Source: CAYRVF01 sp964427535 (lineage in GTDB: Bacteria > Chloroflexota > Ktedonobacteria > Ktedonobacterales > JADMIN01). Taken from it: a stretch of DNA of 44,172 nt. Under the pieces are notes generated by a model. The model searched no databases and was not told the DNA's origin. It worked only from the letters and a program-made list of their open reading frames with translations. This document shows, piece by piece, positions 34,249 to 42,779 of the stretch (positions are counted from its first letter, which is position 1; the number at the start of each line of letters is the position of its first letter). The position numbers were made by a program, and so were the translations under genes. The DNA lies in NCBI GenBank assembly GCA_964427535.1, contig CAYRVF010000026.1, forward strand, positions 1 to 44,172, written 5' to 3'.

Positions 34249-35226
34249 ATGTCGGCTACTGTTGAACCCGTGCCGCGTGTCGTCTTTTTCGGCATGTCCG
34301 GGCAGTTTTCGCGTCTGCCGCTGGAGGCGCTGATAGAGGCAGGCTTCGACGTGCGTGCGCTCGTCGTGGCCGCGGCGGGCGCCAGCGCCGCGAACGCTCA
34401 GAGCGATGCGGAGCCCTTCACGATGTTGCGGCTTCCCCCGCCTGCGCGCCAGCAGTACCGGCGCGGTCTGCCGATGCTGCAGCAAGCTCCCGAACCGGGC
34501 ATGCTCTCCATCGCACGCGCGCGGGACATACCGGTGCTCGAAGTCTCCCGCCTCGGTGATGAGCGCATGCTGCGGGCGCTGGCGGCATTTGAGCCGGATG
34601 CGATCTGCGTGGCCTGTTTCCCGCTGCGCCTGCCCGAGACGGTGCTGCGCCTGCCCAGGCTGGGTTGCCTCAATCTGCATCCCTCGCTACTGCCGCGAAA
34701 TCGTGGTCCTGACCCACTCTTCTGGACGTTCCGACAGGGCGATGAGACGACCGGTGTGACGGTCCACATCATGACGGCCGCGATGGACACCGGGCCGATC
34801 GTCACGCAGCAGGCAATACCTGTCCCCGATGGCATCACCGAGCATGAGCTCGAACGACGGGCAGCGTTGGTCGGCGGGCGGCTGCTGGTTCGCGCGGTGC
34901 GCGGGCTGATGATGGGCGAGATACACCCGCTCCCGCAGGACCAGACTGTGGCGACCGTCTTCGGTTTCCCGGAGGGGGACGACTTTCTCGTCTCGCCCGA
35001 CCGGTCCGCGCGCTGGGCCTTCAACTTCATCCAGGGCGTGATTGGCCGGGGAGAGCCGATGTGGATTCCGACGCCGGACGCGGTCTTCCGCGTGGTGGCA
35101 GCGCTTGACTACGACGTGCGGGCACAGCAGATGTCGTTATGGCACACGAGCGGCGATGAACTCTGGCTGCGCTGTACGCCGGGCGTGCTGCATGTGCGCA
35201 TCGAGCGTGACGAGCACGACGAATGA
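34249..35226 (+). CDS. Formyltransferase-family protein
   Basis: A 325-residue protein with the formyl-transferase fold. It opens with a Rossmann-like strand (RVVFFGMSGQFSRLPLEALIEAG) and has the catalytic triad N142, H144 and D180 in CLNLHPSLLPRNRGPDP and TAAMDTGPIV. This domain takes a formyl group from 10-formyltetrahydrofolate. The C-terminal ~100 residues are unlike those of typical methionyl-tRNA formyltransferase, and no peptide deformylase gene is adjacent. It may therefore act on a sugar nucleotide or another amine. ATG 34249 is preferred (GGGACGGAA upstream) over an in-frame ATG at 34183. Confidence 0.82.
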   Translation: MSATVEPVPRVVFFGMSGQFSRLPLEALIEAGFDVRALVVAAAGASAANAQSDAEPFTMLRLPPPARQQYRRGLPMLQQAPEPGMLSIARARDIPVLEVSRLGDERMLRALAAFEPDAICVACFPLRLPETVLRLPRLGCLNLHPSLLPRNRGPDPLFWTFRQGDETTGVTVHIMTAAMDTGPIVTQQAIPVPDGITEHELERRAALVGGRLLVRAVRGLMMGEIHPLPQDQTVATVFGFPEGDDFLVSPDRSARWAFNFIQGVIGRGEPMWIPTPDAVFRVVAALDYDVRAQQMSLWHTSGDELWLRCTPGVLHVRIERDEHDE

Positions 35227-35276
35227 GGGCCCCTCCCGTTACTCGCCGAGCGGCGGAGGTTATCGGGAGGGGCCTT
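35226..35276. terminator. Bidirectional terminator between formyltransferase and ctaA
   Basis: An 11-bp perfect stem (ggcccctcccg / cgggaggggcc) encloses a 25-nt loop between two converging genes, with a short extension through a wobble pair. Confidence 0.75.
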
Positions 35277-35295
35277 CAGCGATGAGAGGGCGCGC

Positions 35296-36333
35296 TCAGT
35301 CGGGGAGCGCGCTTGTCGCGAGGGAGTCGCGCATCGTCGCCGGACGTTCTCCCTGGTCGGCTCGTACGGTGCGGGGACGGTGGAAGGTGTGCAGGCAGAG
35401 GTAGCACTGCACGCCAAAGAGCAGCGCGATGACCCCGCCGTGAGCGAGCGTGCTGAAGAGATCGAGGCGACTCAGGACGACGAACGCGCCCATCAGCGAC
35501 TGCAAGACGACCGTGATGACTGCCGCGATACTGGCCCAGTAGAGGTCGGGCCGGGACGGACGGAGTCGCCGCGCCCACACGAACAGCCAGACGATGCCCG
35601 CCGTCAGCAGCAGCGCCGAGAGCCGGTGCGAGAAGACGATGCCCACGCCGCCCGCGAAGCCGGGGTAGATGTGGCTGTTGCAGAGCGGCCAGCCGACGCA
35701 GGCCAGGCTGTCGTTGTTGTGCCGCACGTACGCGCCGAGGTACACGACGAAGTAGGTGAAGACGATCAGCCCCCACACGAGCGCGACGAATCCGCGCGGT
35801 ATGGCCACATCGCGAAGGGCATCCCAGGTATCGAGCTCGTAGATGAAGAGTGTGGTGAGCAGAATGCTGGCGAACGAGATCAGTGAGACGCCGAAGTGCA
35901 GCGCGAGCACGAAGGGTGGTTCCAGCCAGACGACCGCCATCGCGCCGAGCGCCGCCTGCAGCAGCAGGAAGACGATCATCACCGGCGCGAGAATCTTGAT
36001 CTCAAGCCGCGAGCGCCAGAACCAAAGGACGCCGGCTGTCAGGGCGAGCACGAGCATCGTTTCGAGTGCGGTCACTGAGCGGTGGCTGAACTCGATGAAG
36101 GTGCTGACCGCGAATTGCGGAATGAACTGCCCCTTGCAGAGCGGCCACTGGTTGCCACAGCCCTGCGCGGAGTTGGTGTTGGTTACGAGTGTGCCCATCA
36201 CGACGACGAGGAACATGCCGACCGTCGTCACGACGCCAAGGCGGCGCACCAGTGTTGGCGTGATGACGCGCTGGAGGATGTCGCCCGCGGGACCCGCCGC
36301 GGAGCGCAATGAGTGCTTCAGGCTACGTTGCAT
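35296..36333 (-). CDS. ctaA: Heme A synthase (COX15/CtaA)
   Basis: Heme A synthase oxidises the heme O methyl group to a formyl group, giving heme A for cytochrome c oxidase. The 345-residue product has eight membrane helices in two four-helix halves. Heme-binding histidines are visible at H84 (EFSHRSVTAL), H146 (LALHFGVSL), H236 (VFSHRLSALL) and H298 (LAHGG). Two cysteine pairs (C59/C66, GCGNQWPLC; C212/C218, CVGWPLC) lie in the outer loops, as in Bacillus CtaA. ATG 36333 is chosen because upstream sequence is not membrane-like. It lies downstream of rimM instead of the usual trmD. The window has no ctaB or oxidase genes. Confidence 0.92.
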   Translation of the reverse strand: MQRSLKHSLRSAAGPAGDILQRVITPTLVRRLGVVTTVGMFLVVVMGTLVTNTNSAQGCGNQWPLCKGQFIPQFAVSTFIEFSHRSVTALETMLVLALTAGVLWFWRSRLEIKILAPVMIVFLLLQAALGAMAVVWLEPPFVLALHFGVSLISFASILLTTLFIYELDTWDALRDVAIPRGFVALVWGLIVFTYFVVYLGAYVRHNNDSLACVGWPLCNSHIYPGFAGGVGIVFSHRLSALLLTAGIVWLFVWARRLRPSRPDLYWASIAAVITVVLQSLMGAFVVLSRLDLFSTLAHGGVIALLFGVQCYLCLHTFHRPRTVRADQGERPATMRDSLATSALPD

Positions 36334-36500
36334 GGCTCGTGGATACCTTCTACTTTGGCGCGGCTGTGCACCTCGGAAAACACGAGTGGGATGAACCGCG
36401 AGTGTCCGCACCTAGCATACGCGAAAGCGCGCCGTCCCGCAAACTTCGGAGCGAAGATTTCAGGGCGCGGTCAGGACCTGCGGGCGGTGGGGCGTGCGCA

Positions 36501-37118
36501 CTATTCTTCGGCTGGGTCAGCGGTGACAGCGTCGTCGTCGAAGAGGCCGGGGATGGGGTCGACGCGCACGACGCGGTTGGCCTGATCGAAGTCCTTCACG
36601 AAGGCTTTGACGGCGGGGAGGAAGACCTCATGCCCAGTCAGGTCGCGCACGACGAAGAGGTCGGTGCCGCCTGCCGAGAGCACGTCGGAGATGGTGCCGA
36701 GTGGCTGGCCGTTGACGTGCTCGACGCGCATGCCGACGACGTCGTGAAGGTAGAACTGGTTCGCTTCTAATGGCATCAGCTCGGTAGCGGGGATGTAGAG
36801 GCGTCTGCCGCGCAGGCGCTCGGCGAGGGTGGGATCGTCTAAGCCGCGGAGATGGAGCACGACCTGCGATTTGTGCTCACGCGCGCTCGTCACCTCATAT
36901 GGCGTGTGCTGCTCTCCCACATATACCGTGGGCGTCCGCGTGAAGCGGTCGGGAAAGTCGGTGAGGGGGGCCACCTTGAGATCACCGTGAATGCCGAATA
37001 TTCCGGTGATCTCGCCAATCGCCGCCCAGTCGTTGTTTGGCCCGGCGGATGTCTCGTGGAGGGAGTGGCCGTCGTGGGCCGCGGACGGCTTATTCGTGTG
37101 TCTGCGGTCCCCGCTCAT
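36501..37118 (-). CDS. rimM: Ribosome maturation factor RimM
   Basis: RimM assists 30S head assembly by binding protein S19. The 205-residue product has an N-terminal domain (about 30-110; GEITGIFGIHGDLKVAPLTDFPDRF) and a C-terminal PRC-barrel-like domain (about 118-190; NQFYLHDVVGMRVEHVNGQPLGTISDVL and GTDLFVVRD..EVFLPAV). The first 29 residues are an extra polar stretch. The start at 37118 overlaps the end of khpA by 29 bases; no later ATG fits. It sits in the order rpsP-khpA-rimM, standard for many bacteria. Confidence 0.92.
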   Translation of the reverse strand: MSGDRRHTNKPSAAHDGHSLHETSAGPNNDWAAIGEITGIFGIHGDLKVAPLTDFPDRFTRTPTVYVGEQHTPYEVTSAREHKSQVVLHLRGLDDPTLAERLRGRRLYIPATELMPLEANQFYLHDVVGMRVEHVNGQPLGTISDVLSAGGTDLFVVRDLTGHEVFLPAVKAFVKDFDQANRVVRVDPIPGLFDDDAVTADPAEE

Positions 37119-37347
37119 CGATTTCGAGCCCTATGTGTTGCTTGCCCTGCAACGCTGCCGAGGCACGCATCAGCGTCCGCATAGACTTGGCGACGCGGCC
37201 CTGGCGCCCGATGACTTTGCCCAGGTCGTCGGCCTCGACACGCAGGCCAAGGACGGTCGCGTAGCGGTCATTGCGAATCTGGCGCACCTCGACGCCGTCG
37301 GGGGTATCGACCAGATTGCGGGCGAGAAACTCGATCAATCCCTGCAT
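37090..37347 (-). CDS. khpA: KH-domain RNA-binding protein KhpA
   Basis: An 85-residue protein formed by one KH domain. The GxxG loop is GRQG (47-50) in VEADDLGKVIGRQGRVAKSMRTL, and the N-terminus LIEFLARNLVDTPDGVEV is typical of the YlqC/KhpA group. These proteins bind RNA, often as heterodimers with KhpB, and affect cell division or small RNAs. The gene lies between rpsP (47 bases upstream) and rimM (overlapping), its usual place. Confidence 0.93.
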   Translation of the reverse strand: MQGLIEFLARNLVDTPDGVEVRQIRNDRYATVLGLRVEADDLGKVIGRQGRVAKSMRTLMRASAALQGKQHIGLEIDERGPQTHE

Positions 37348-37394
37348 GCGTCGCTCCGGATGGAGGCGCGATTCACGCCGCCAGAGGTGGATGT

Positions 37395-37676
37395 CTACTC
37401 AGCAGCCGAAGTCGCGGTCGCGGCGGGCGTCTGGGCAGAGACGATGCCCGCGCGGCGGAAGAGCGACTGCACTGATTCGCTCGGCTGTGCGCCGACGCTC
37501 AGCCAGTGCTGCGCGCGCGCGGCGTCAATCTGAATTGTCGATGGCTCGGTGCGCGGGTTATACCAGCCGATGTTCTCGATGATGCGGCCATCGCGAGGAG
37601 AGCGCGCGTCAGCTATCACCACGCGATAGCTTGGCTGCCCCTTCATGCCGACCCGCATGAGGCGAATTTTGACCAT
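37395..37676 (-). CDS. rpsP: 30S ribosomal protein S16
   Basis: A small-subunit protein that helps 16S rRNA folding. The 93-residue product starts MVKIRLMRVGMKGQPSYRVVIADARSPRDGR, followed by IENIGWYNP and a central helix AARAQHWLSVGAQPSESVQSLF, all S16 hallmarks. The C-terminus is a short Ala/Thr-rich tail. It is the first gene of rpsP-khpA-rimM and has a likely promoter about 95-120 bases upstream. ffh, often found ahead of rpsP, is not here. Confidence 0.97.
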   Translation of the reverse strand: MVKIRLMRVGMKGQPSYRVVIADARSPRDGRIIENIGWYNPRTEPSTIQIDAARAQHWLSVGAQPSESVQSLFRRAGIVSAQTPAATATSAAE

Positions 37677-37770
37677 TCCCTAGCAATTCCTCCGTGCTGA
37701 AGACGGGTTTTCCGTCGTGAATCTTCGTTCCGCCCGTCCCGTCGAGATGGGCCTGGGCAAGCCTTCCTAG

Positions 37771-37798
37771 CTTATCATGCGCGGCGCGATGCTGTCAA
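37771..37798 (-). promoter_or_regulatory. Promoter of the rpsP-khpA-rimM operon
   Basis: On the minus strand, a perfect TTGACA (37798-37793), 16 bases, then GATAAG (37776-37771). Short AT-rich stretch just ahead of the ribosomal operon. Confidence 0.5.
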
Positions 37799-38225
37799 CG
37801 AGCAGGGAAGCGCCCACTTCAGCGCGCTTCGGCTCAGCCGTAGTGGCGCATATGCCGATCGGTTGCTGCGAGGCGCAGACCTTGACAGAATCGGCTGTTT
37901 GTGACATTCTTATCTAGTTGGGGAGTCCAAGAGCATCCGCATGCGTACCCGGCGGAAGGTGCCGCGGTGAGCGGAGTGTACGGCGCTCTCCGATTGCCTC
38001 ATTACCTACGAGTCATGTTCAAATTGTCCCAACGCGAACAGCGAAGGTGTTGCTATGGGAGCTTAACCAGGGCGCTCGTTCCCGCTCAGACTGGGCGCGG
38101 CATGCGGGCTCTTCTCTGATTGCTCGAATCGACGAGACACTGTCGCGTTGGGGCTGGCAACTTCCATACTGATGGGAGTCGCCAGCCTCTTGCTATTTAT
38201 TTTCGCTACAGATGAGGAGGGCTAC
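37799..38225. other. Divergent intergenic region upstream of infB
   Basis: About 430 bases without a convincing gene. On the plus strand TTGACA (37882-37887) is followed after 17 bases by the poor -10 cattct, a weak promoter candidate for infB with a ~320-nt leader. The open frame that runs into infB from 38148 lacks a ribosome site. Confidence 0.35.
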
Positions 38226-40424
38226 ATGCCAGATACGACTTCTCGCTCGTCGAGCACCTCTCCACAGAATCCGCCCCGTGATCGCGCGCCGTCTTCGCCT
38301 ACTCCTCGACCGGGTGCACCAGTCAATCCGACTGTCCGTCCGGCGGGTGGGCCGAATGGGAACGGTGGCATGGCGCGACCGGCGGGTGGCCCGAATGGGA
38401 ACGGCGGTGCGCGTCCGGCTGGGCAGAGCCGACCAGGCAGCACGACAGCTCCGCGTCCGGGTGCGCCGCGTCCCGGTGGTGGCCAGGGGCGCCCCGGTTT
38501 CGGTGGTGGCCGTCCTGGCGGCGGTGGCGGCGGTGGCCCGCGCCCGGGTGGTGGCGGCCGTGGCAGGCCCGGCGGTCAACGTGGCGGTCAGCAGCGTGGC
38601 CGGCCAGCGCCAGGCGTTGGGGCTCCGCGTCCAGCGGCACCGCCGAAGCCAAGCGGCCCAATCGCGCTTCCGCCACAGATCATGGTCAAGGACCTGGCGG
38701 ATCTTCTGAGCGTCTCGGTGAACGAAGTCATCCGGAATCTGATCGGCATCGGCATTTTTGCCAGCATCAATGAGATCGTCGACTACGCGGCTGCGTCGCG
38801 GGTGGCCGAGGCGATCGGCTTCACGCCTGAGGAGGCGGCAGCGGCGGCACCACCGCCAGCGGTCGCGGCCCGGCAGGAGTCGGCCCGGATTGGCGCCCAG
38901 GCACGTGCCAGCGAGGTCGGACGCGTCCTGCGTCCGCCGGTGGTGACGGTCATGGGACACGTCGACCACGGCAAGACATCGCTGCTCGACGCGATCCGCA
39001 ATACGCGTGTGGCGGCGGGCGAAGCCGGTGGCATCACTCAGCACATCGGCGCGTATCAGGTCGAGATCAACGGCCGGAAGATTACCTTCCTCGATACGCC
39101 GGGTCACGAGGCGTTCACTGCTATGCGGGCACGTGGCGCGCAGGTCACCGATATCGCGGTGATCGTCGTCGCAGCCGACGATGGTGTGATGCCGCAGACC
39201 ATCGAGGCGATCGATCACGCGCGCGCCGCACAGGTGCCGCTGATGATCGCGCTCAATAAGATCGACCGCCCGAACGCGAACCCGGACTTCGTGAAGCAGC
39301 AGCTGACCGAGTACGGCGTCGTCATCGAAGAGTACGGCGGCGACGTGGTCTGTGTGCCGGTCTCGGCCAAGCAGGGCACCGGCATCGAAGAGCTGCTGGA
39401 GCTGATTCTGCTCGTCGCGGACCTGCAAGACCTCAGCTCGAATCCGAACGGCGCGGCGCAGGGTGTCATCATCGAGGCGCGTCTCGACCAGAGCAGCGGC
39501 GTCACGGCGACGGTGCTGATCTCGGAAGGCACGCTGAAGGTAGGCGACGTCGTCATCGTCGGTAACGCGTTCGGCAAGGTGCGCGCGATGTTCGACGACG
39601 CGGGCAAGCGCATCAAGAAGGCTGGCCCGTCCACGCCAGTGAGTATCCTTGGGTTGTCCGAGGTGCCAGGCGCAGGCGACCGGCTTGAGGTGGTGCCTGA
39701 CGAGAAGGTCGCGCGGAGCGTCATCCAGGAGCGCCGCAACGCGGCTCAGACGGCACAGCAGACCGTGAACCTCGACACGCTGTACATGCAGATGCGCGAA
39801 GGTCTGGTCAAGGAGTTGAACCTGCTCGTCAAGTCCGACGTGCAGGGCTCGGCTGAGGCCATCAAGCACGCGCTGGCACAAGTCGGCGAAGAGCACGCGA
39901 GCGAGAACCTGAAGGTGCGTCTGATCCACGACGCGGTGGGCAATGTCACTGAGACGGACGTCCATCTCGCCGCGGCGTCGAAGGCGATCATCATCGCGTT
40001 CAACGTCAAGGTCGATCCCGCGGCGCAGCGTCTGGCCGCGATCGAGGGTGTGGACATTCGGTCATATAACATCATCTACCAGCTTGTGGATAGCATCGAT
40101 CTCGCCCTCAAGGGCATGCTCGAGCCGGTCTACAAGGAGCAGGTGGACGGTCACGCCGAGGTGGTGCAGCTCTTCAAGGCGGGACGCCAGCTCATCATCG
40201 GTGGCTGCCGCGTGACGGACGGCAAGATTACGCGGTCATCACAGGTGCGCGTGCAGCGCGACGGCAAGGTGGTCTTCACCGGCCTCATCCAGTCGCTGCG
40301 ACGTGGGAAGGATGACGTGCGCGAGGTCGCTCAGGGCTTCGAGTGCGGCATCACGGTCGAGGACTACAACCAGCTCGAAATGGGCGACGTCCTCGAAACC
40401 TTCTCGCGCGTGCGCGTAAGCTAG
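38226..40424 (+). CDS. infB: Translation initiation factor IF-2
   Basis: IF-2 is the GTPase that places fMet-tRNA on the 30S subunit. ATG 38226 follows GAGGAGGG. The 732-residue product has a disordered Gly/Pro/Arg-rich start (about 1-140) with two RPAGGPNGNGG repeats, then the IF2N domain (about 160-215). The G domain follows with GHVDHGKT (244-251), DTPGHEAF, NKIDRPNA and SAKQGTG. After that come the beta-barrel, domain 3 and C-terminal fMet-tRNA domains (ending RGKDDVREVAQGFECGITVEDYNQLEMGD). nusA and ylxR, usual upstream neighbours, are not adjacent. A terminator separates it from rbfA. Confidence 0.97.
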   Translation: MPDTTSRSSSTSPQNPPRDRAPSSPTPRPGAPVNPTVRPAGGPNGNGGMARPAGGPNGNGGARPAGQSRPGSTTAPRPGAPRPGGGQGRPGFGGGRPGGGGGGGPRPGGGGRGRPGGQRGGQQRGRPAPGVGAPRPAAPPKPSGPIALPPQIMVKDLADLLSVSVNEVIRNLIGIGIFASINEIVDYAAASRVAEAIGFTPEEAAAAAPPPAVAARQESARIGAQARASEVGRVLRPPVVTVMGHVDHGKTSLLDAIRNTRVAAGEAGGITQHIGAYQVEINGRKITFLDTPGHEAFTAMRARGAQVTDIAVIVVAADDGVMPQTIEAIDHARAAQVPLMIALNKIDRPNANPDFVKQQLTEYGVVIEEYGGDVVCVPVSAKQGTGIEELLELILLVADLQDLSSNPNGAAQGVIIEARLDQSSGVTATVLISEGTLKVGDVVIVGNAFGKVRAMFDDAGKRIKKAGPSTPVSILGLSEVPGAGDRLEVVPDEKVARSVIQERRNAAQTAQQTVNLDTLYMQMREGLVKELNLLVKSDVQGSAEAIKHALAQVGEEHASENLKVRLIHDAVGNVTETDVHLAAASKAIIIAFNVKVDPAAQRLAAIEGVDIRSYNIIYQLVDSIDLALKGMLEPVYKEQVDGHAEVVQLFKAGRQLIIGGCRVTDGKITRSSQVRVQRDGKVVFTGLIQSLRRGKDDVREVAQGFECGITVEDYNQLEMGDVLETFSRVRVS

Positions 40425-40460
40425 GCCCGCCGCGAGGGTGTGACGACTCACGAAACAGGA

Positions 40461-40495
40461 AGGCGCGGGTTCTCGAACGAGACTCGCGCCTTTTT
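40461..40495 (+). terminator. Terminator of infB
   Basis: An ~11-bp stem starting aggcgcg / cgcgcct, with two wobble pairs, followed by a T-tract at 40491-40495. It lies 36 bases past the infB stop. Confidence 0.88.
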
Positions 40496-40561
40496 CATGC
40501 GCGACGAAATGTGTGCGGCTACGTCGACGTGGTGGCACGAGAGTTGGTGCTATGGAGAGCC

Positions 40562-40635
40562 ATATGGCCCCACCTGTTGCGGCCATATCTCCCGCGCATT
40601 ATCCTTTAAGCAGCGCGGCGGGCATTCCGCCGCGC
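40562..40635 (+). promoter_or_regulatory. Two hairpins in the rbfA leader
   Basis: Two perfect stems follow each other: atatggcc / ggccatat (40562-40588, 11-nt loop) and gcgcggcgg / ccgccgcgc (40613-40635, 5-nt loop). They lie between the infB terminator and rbfA. They may be mRNA leader structure or processing sites; no known riboswitch is recognised. Confidence 0.4.
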
Positions 40636-40680
40636 ATGGCGGAGGCCGGCACGGTCCGTGCCAGTCATTGGAGGTACGCT

Positions 40681-41085
40681 ATGCGGAACTATCGACGCCA
40701 GGACCAACTGAGTGGTGTAATCACTCAGGAGCTGAGTGACCTTCTGCGGACCCGCATGAAGGATCCTCGTCTTGGCTTTGTCAGCATTACCGATGTCGAT
40801 CTCTCCGCGGATCTCCGCCATGCGAAAGTATTCGTCAGCGTCATGGGTTCGCCTGAAGAGCAGCGAGCAACCATGACGGCGCTCCAGCGCGGCACTGGAT
40901 TCCTCCGGCACGAGCTGGCGCAGCGGCTGACCATTCGTCATGTGCCCGATCTCGCGTTTGTGCTCGACCAGTCGATCGCGCGCGGGGCGCACATGCTCGA
41001 CTTACTCAACCAGGTGGCGGCTACCCCATCTCGCACCGAGGCCGCTTCCACCGATTCGCCCGACGAGGAGATGACACGCGCGTAG
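40681..41085 (+). CDS. rbfA: Ribosome-binding factor A
   Basis: RbfA binds the immature 30S subunit and is needed for 16S rRNA 5'-end processing, notably in the cold. The 134-residue product is a KH-like domain: MRNYRRQDQLSGVITQELSDLL, RTRMKDPRLGFVSITDVDLSADLRHAKVFVSV and LRHELAQRLTIRHVPDLAFVLDQSIARGAHM. ATG 40681 follows GGAGG at seven bases; upstream open frame is not part of it. It lies between infB and the DHH phosphoesterase, a classic order. Confidence 0.95.
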   Translation: MRNYRRQDQLSGVITQELSDLLRTRMKDPRLGFVSITDVDLSADLRHAKVFVSVMGSPEEQRATMTALQRGTGFLRHELAQRLTIRHVPDLAFVLDQSIARGAHMLDLLNQVAATPSRTEAASTDSPDEEMTRA

Positions 41086-41111
41086 GCTAGCTTCCGCACG
41101 CTGGCATTCAG

Positions 41112-41143
41112 GGGACGGTGAGCACACCTCGCCGTCCCTTTTT
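41112..41143 (+). terminator. Terminator of rbfA
   Basis: An 11-bp stem (gggacggtgag / ctcgccgtccc, one wobble pair), 5-nt loop and T5 (41139-41143), 26 bases past the rbfA stop. Confidence 0.9.
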
Positions 41144-41193
41144 GTATGAGCGCGCGAGTATGCGCGTGCAAGTAGAGAGCGAGAGCAGACTCT

Positions 41194-42261
41194 ATGAGCG
41201 AAGTCGAACCCGTTGTGATACGCGAGGCGACCCTCTCGCCAGAGCGCGTGGCCGAGCTGGAGCGTCTGCTTGCCGGCAGTATCGACGCGGAGGCCGCCGA
41301 GAGTGCCTGGCGCATGCTCGACGTCGCCCGTGACATCGTGCTCCTGGCGCATGAGAACCCTGACCCCGACGCGCTCGGCTCGGCGTTGGGGCTGGCACAG
41401 TGCCTTGAGCCGCTCGGCAAACGCTGTGTCGTCGCCTGCGCCGATCCCGTTCCGGCGTCGTTTACCTTCCTCCCGGGCCGCGAGTCGGTCGTCACCGAGC
41501 TGCCGGACGAGCGGTTCGATCTCGTCGTCGCGCTGGATGCGGGCGATCTGACGCGCTATGGAGCGCTGTACACCCGGCATCAAGCGTTCTTCGACGCCGC
41601 ACCGATCGTGAATATCGATCACCACATCACGTCGCCGGGAATCGGCACCGCGATAATCGATCCCATCTCAGCCGCGACCGCCGAGCTGCTGACGCTCTTT
41701 CTCGCGTACTGTCAGGTGCCGCTTAGCCGCGATGCCGCGCAGAACTTGCTCGCGGGCATCATCACCGACACTCGCGCGTTCGAGTATGACGCGACCACCG
41801 ACCGCACGCTCGCGGCAGGTGCCTATTTAGTGAGCCAGGGCGGCGTACCGCTCTCCATCATCAAACCGATGTATCGACTCAAGCCACTCGCCCAGGTGCG
41901 GCTGATGGGCCTCGTGCTGAACACGATCGAGAGCGAGGCGGATGGTCGCGTGCTCTGGGCGCGCTTGCCCCTGGAGTTCCTGGAGCGCGCGCATGCAACG
42001 CCTGACATGGACGATGGCCTGCCCAGCTTCCTGATGGACATAGAGGGTGCGGATATCGTCGCGCTCTTCCGTGAGCAAGCGCCAGGGCGGACCCGCGTGA
42101 GCCTACGTGCGGCTGCCCCGTTCGACGCCGCCGAGATCGCCGCGCTCTTCGGCGGTGGTGGGCATCTGCGCGCCGCCGGATGCACCGTCGACATGGACCT
42201 CGACGACGCGATACGTGTGGTCGTGCCGCACATGGTCGCGGCGTTGGAGCGGCAGGCGTAA
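41194..42261 (+). CDS. nrnA: DHH-family phosphoesterase (NrnA-like oligoribonuclease/pAp phosphatase)
   Basis: NrnA-type enzymes degrade short RNA oligonucleotides and dephosphorylate pAp. Metal ligands are seen in HENPDPDALGS (H53, D57, D59), DAGD (D115) and the name motif IDHH (D142-H144), with a further Asp in TDTRAF. The C-terminal DHHA1 domain has GGGGHLRAAG near residue 325, the substrate-binding loop. At 355 residues it is slightly longer than Bacillus NrnA because of about 40 N-terminal residues. ATG 41194 has a GAGAG site. It follows rbfA, as in many bacteria. Confidence 0.9.
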   Translation: MSEVEPVVIREATLSPERVAELERLLAGSIDAEAAESAWRMLDVARDIVLLAHENPDPDALGSALGLAQCLEPLGKRCVVACADPVPASFTFLPGRESVVTELPDERFDLVVALDAGDLTRYGALYTRHQAFFDAAPIVNIDHHITSPGIGTAIIDPISAATAELLTLFLAYCQVPLSRDAAQNLLAGIITDTRAFEYDATTDRTLAAGAYLVSQGGVPLSIIKPMYRLKPLAQVRLMGLVLNTIESEADGRVLWARLPLEFLERAHATPDMDDGLPSFLMDIEGADIVALFREQAPGRTRVSLRAAAPFDAAEIAALFGGGGHLRAAGCTVDMDLDDAIRVVVPHMVAALERQA

Positions 42262-42287
42262 CGCGCCGCCGTCCACTTCACCTCTTC

Positions 42288-42647
42288 TTACTGATCGAGC
42301 GGAGTGAGCAGCGCCGCCGGGTCCAGCGTGTCGGCTTCGACGACGACAGCGGTCATGCCGGTGTCTGTGCCCGCTGCGTGCCACTCGCCTCCGCTCCAAA
42401 ACGCCGCCTGTCCAGCGTGAATGGTCTGGCGTTCCTCCTCGGGGCCGCGCACCCATCCCTCCCCCGCGACGACGAGAAAGAGCTGCGGTGTGCTCGCCTG
42501 ATGGTATCCCACCACGTTCCCTGCATCGAGGTACATGCAGCCAATGCGCACGTCGCCCTCCGGCCGTGCGAGCGGGGTCATGGTGAAGTCACTGCCATAT
42601 TGCGTGATGTGCCTGCCTGCGCTCGCATCGAAGCGGAATAGCTTCAT
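42288..42647 (-). CDS. Small cupin-domain protein
   Basis: A 119-residue single-domain cupin started at ATG 42647 behind GAGGAG. Cupin motif 1 appears as GYHQASTPQLFLVVAGEGWV and motif 2 as GQAAFWSGGEWHAAGTDTGM, each supplying one of the expected metal-binding histidines. Small cupins of this kind include dioxygenases, isomerases and sugar-binding proteins, so the function is undetermined. It converges with the DHH phosphoesterase, leaving only 26 bases between the genes and no obvious terminator there. Confidence 0.83.
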   Translation of the reverse strand: MKLFRFDASAGRHITQYGSDFTMTPLARPEGDVRIGCMYLDAGNVVGYHQASTPQLFLVVAGEGWVRGPEEERQTIHAGQAAFWSGGEWHAAGTDTGMTAVVVEADTLDPAALLTPLDQ

Positions 42648-42690
42648 ACCACATCTCCTCGTTCCCCAGATTGCCAGCACAACGACAGCA

Positions 42691-42730
42691 GGACGCGGCC
42701 GGAATAGTGGATGCTCCTCCGGCCGCGTCC
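42691..42730 (-). terminator. Terminator of the thiolase gene
   Basis: A perfect 13-bp stem (ggacgcggccgga / tccggccgcgtcc) with a 14-nt loop, 44 bases past the thiolase stop. Confidence 0.8.
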
Positions 42731-42751
42731 ATCAGCTGACGATCGCTACTT

Positions 42752-42779
42752 CGTCGCTGCTACAGCGTCGCTGCTACAG
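42752..42779. repeat. 14-bp tandem duplication at the thiolase stop codon
   Basis: The unit cgtcgctgctacag occurs twice without a gap. The second copy contains the stop codon and last codon of the thiolase gene, so the first copy provides a duplicate of that end just downstream. Confidence 0.85.

Noticed and set aside
38193..39965. A 590-residue open frame antisense to infB
   Set aside because: It lies wholly opposite a certain gene, its protein is Arg/Asp/His-rich without any domain, and such frames arise easily in GC-rich DNA.
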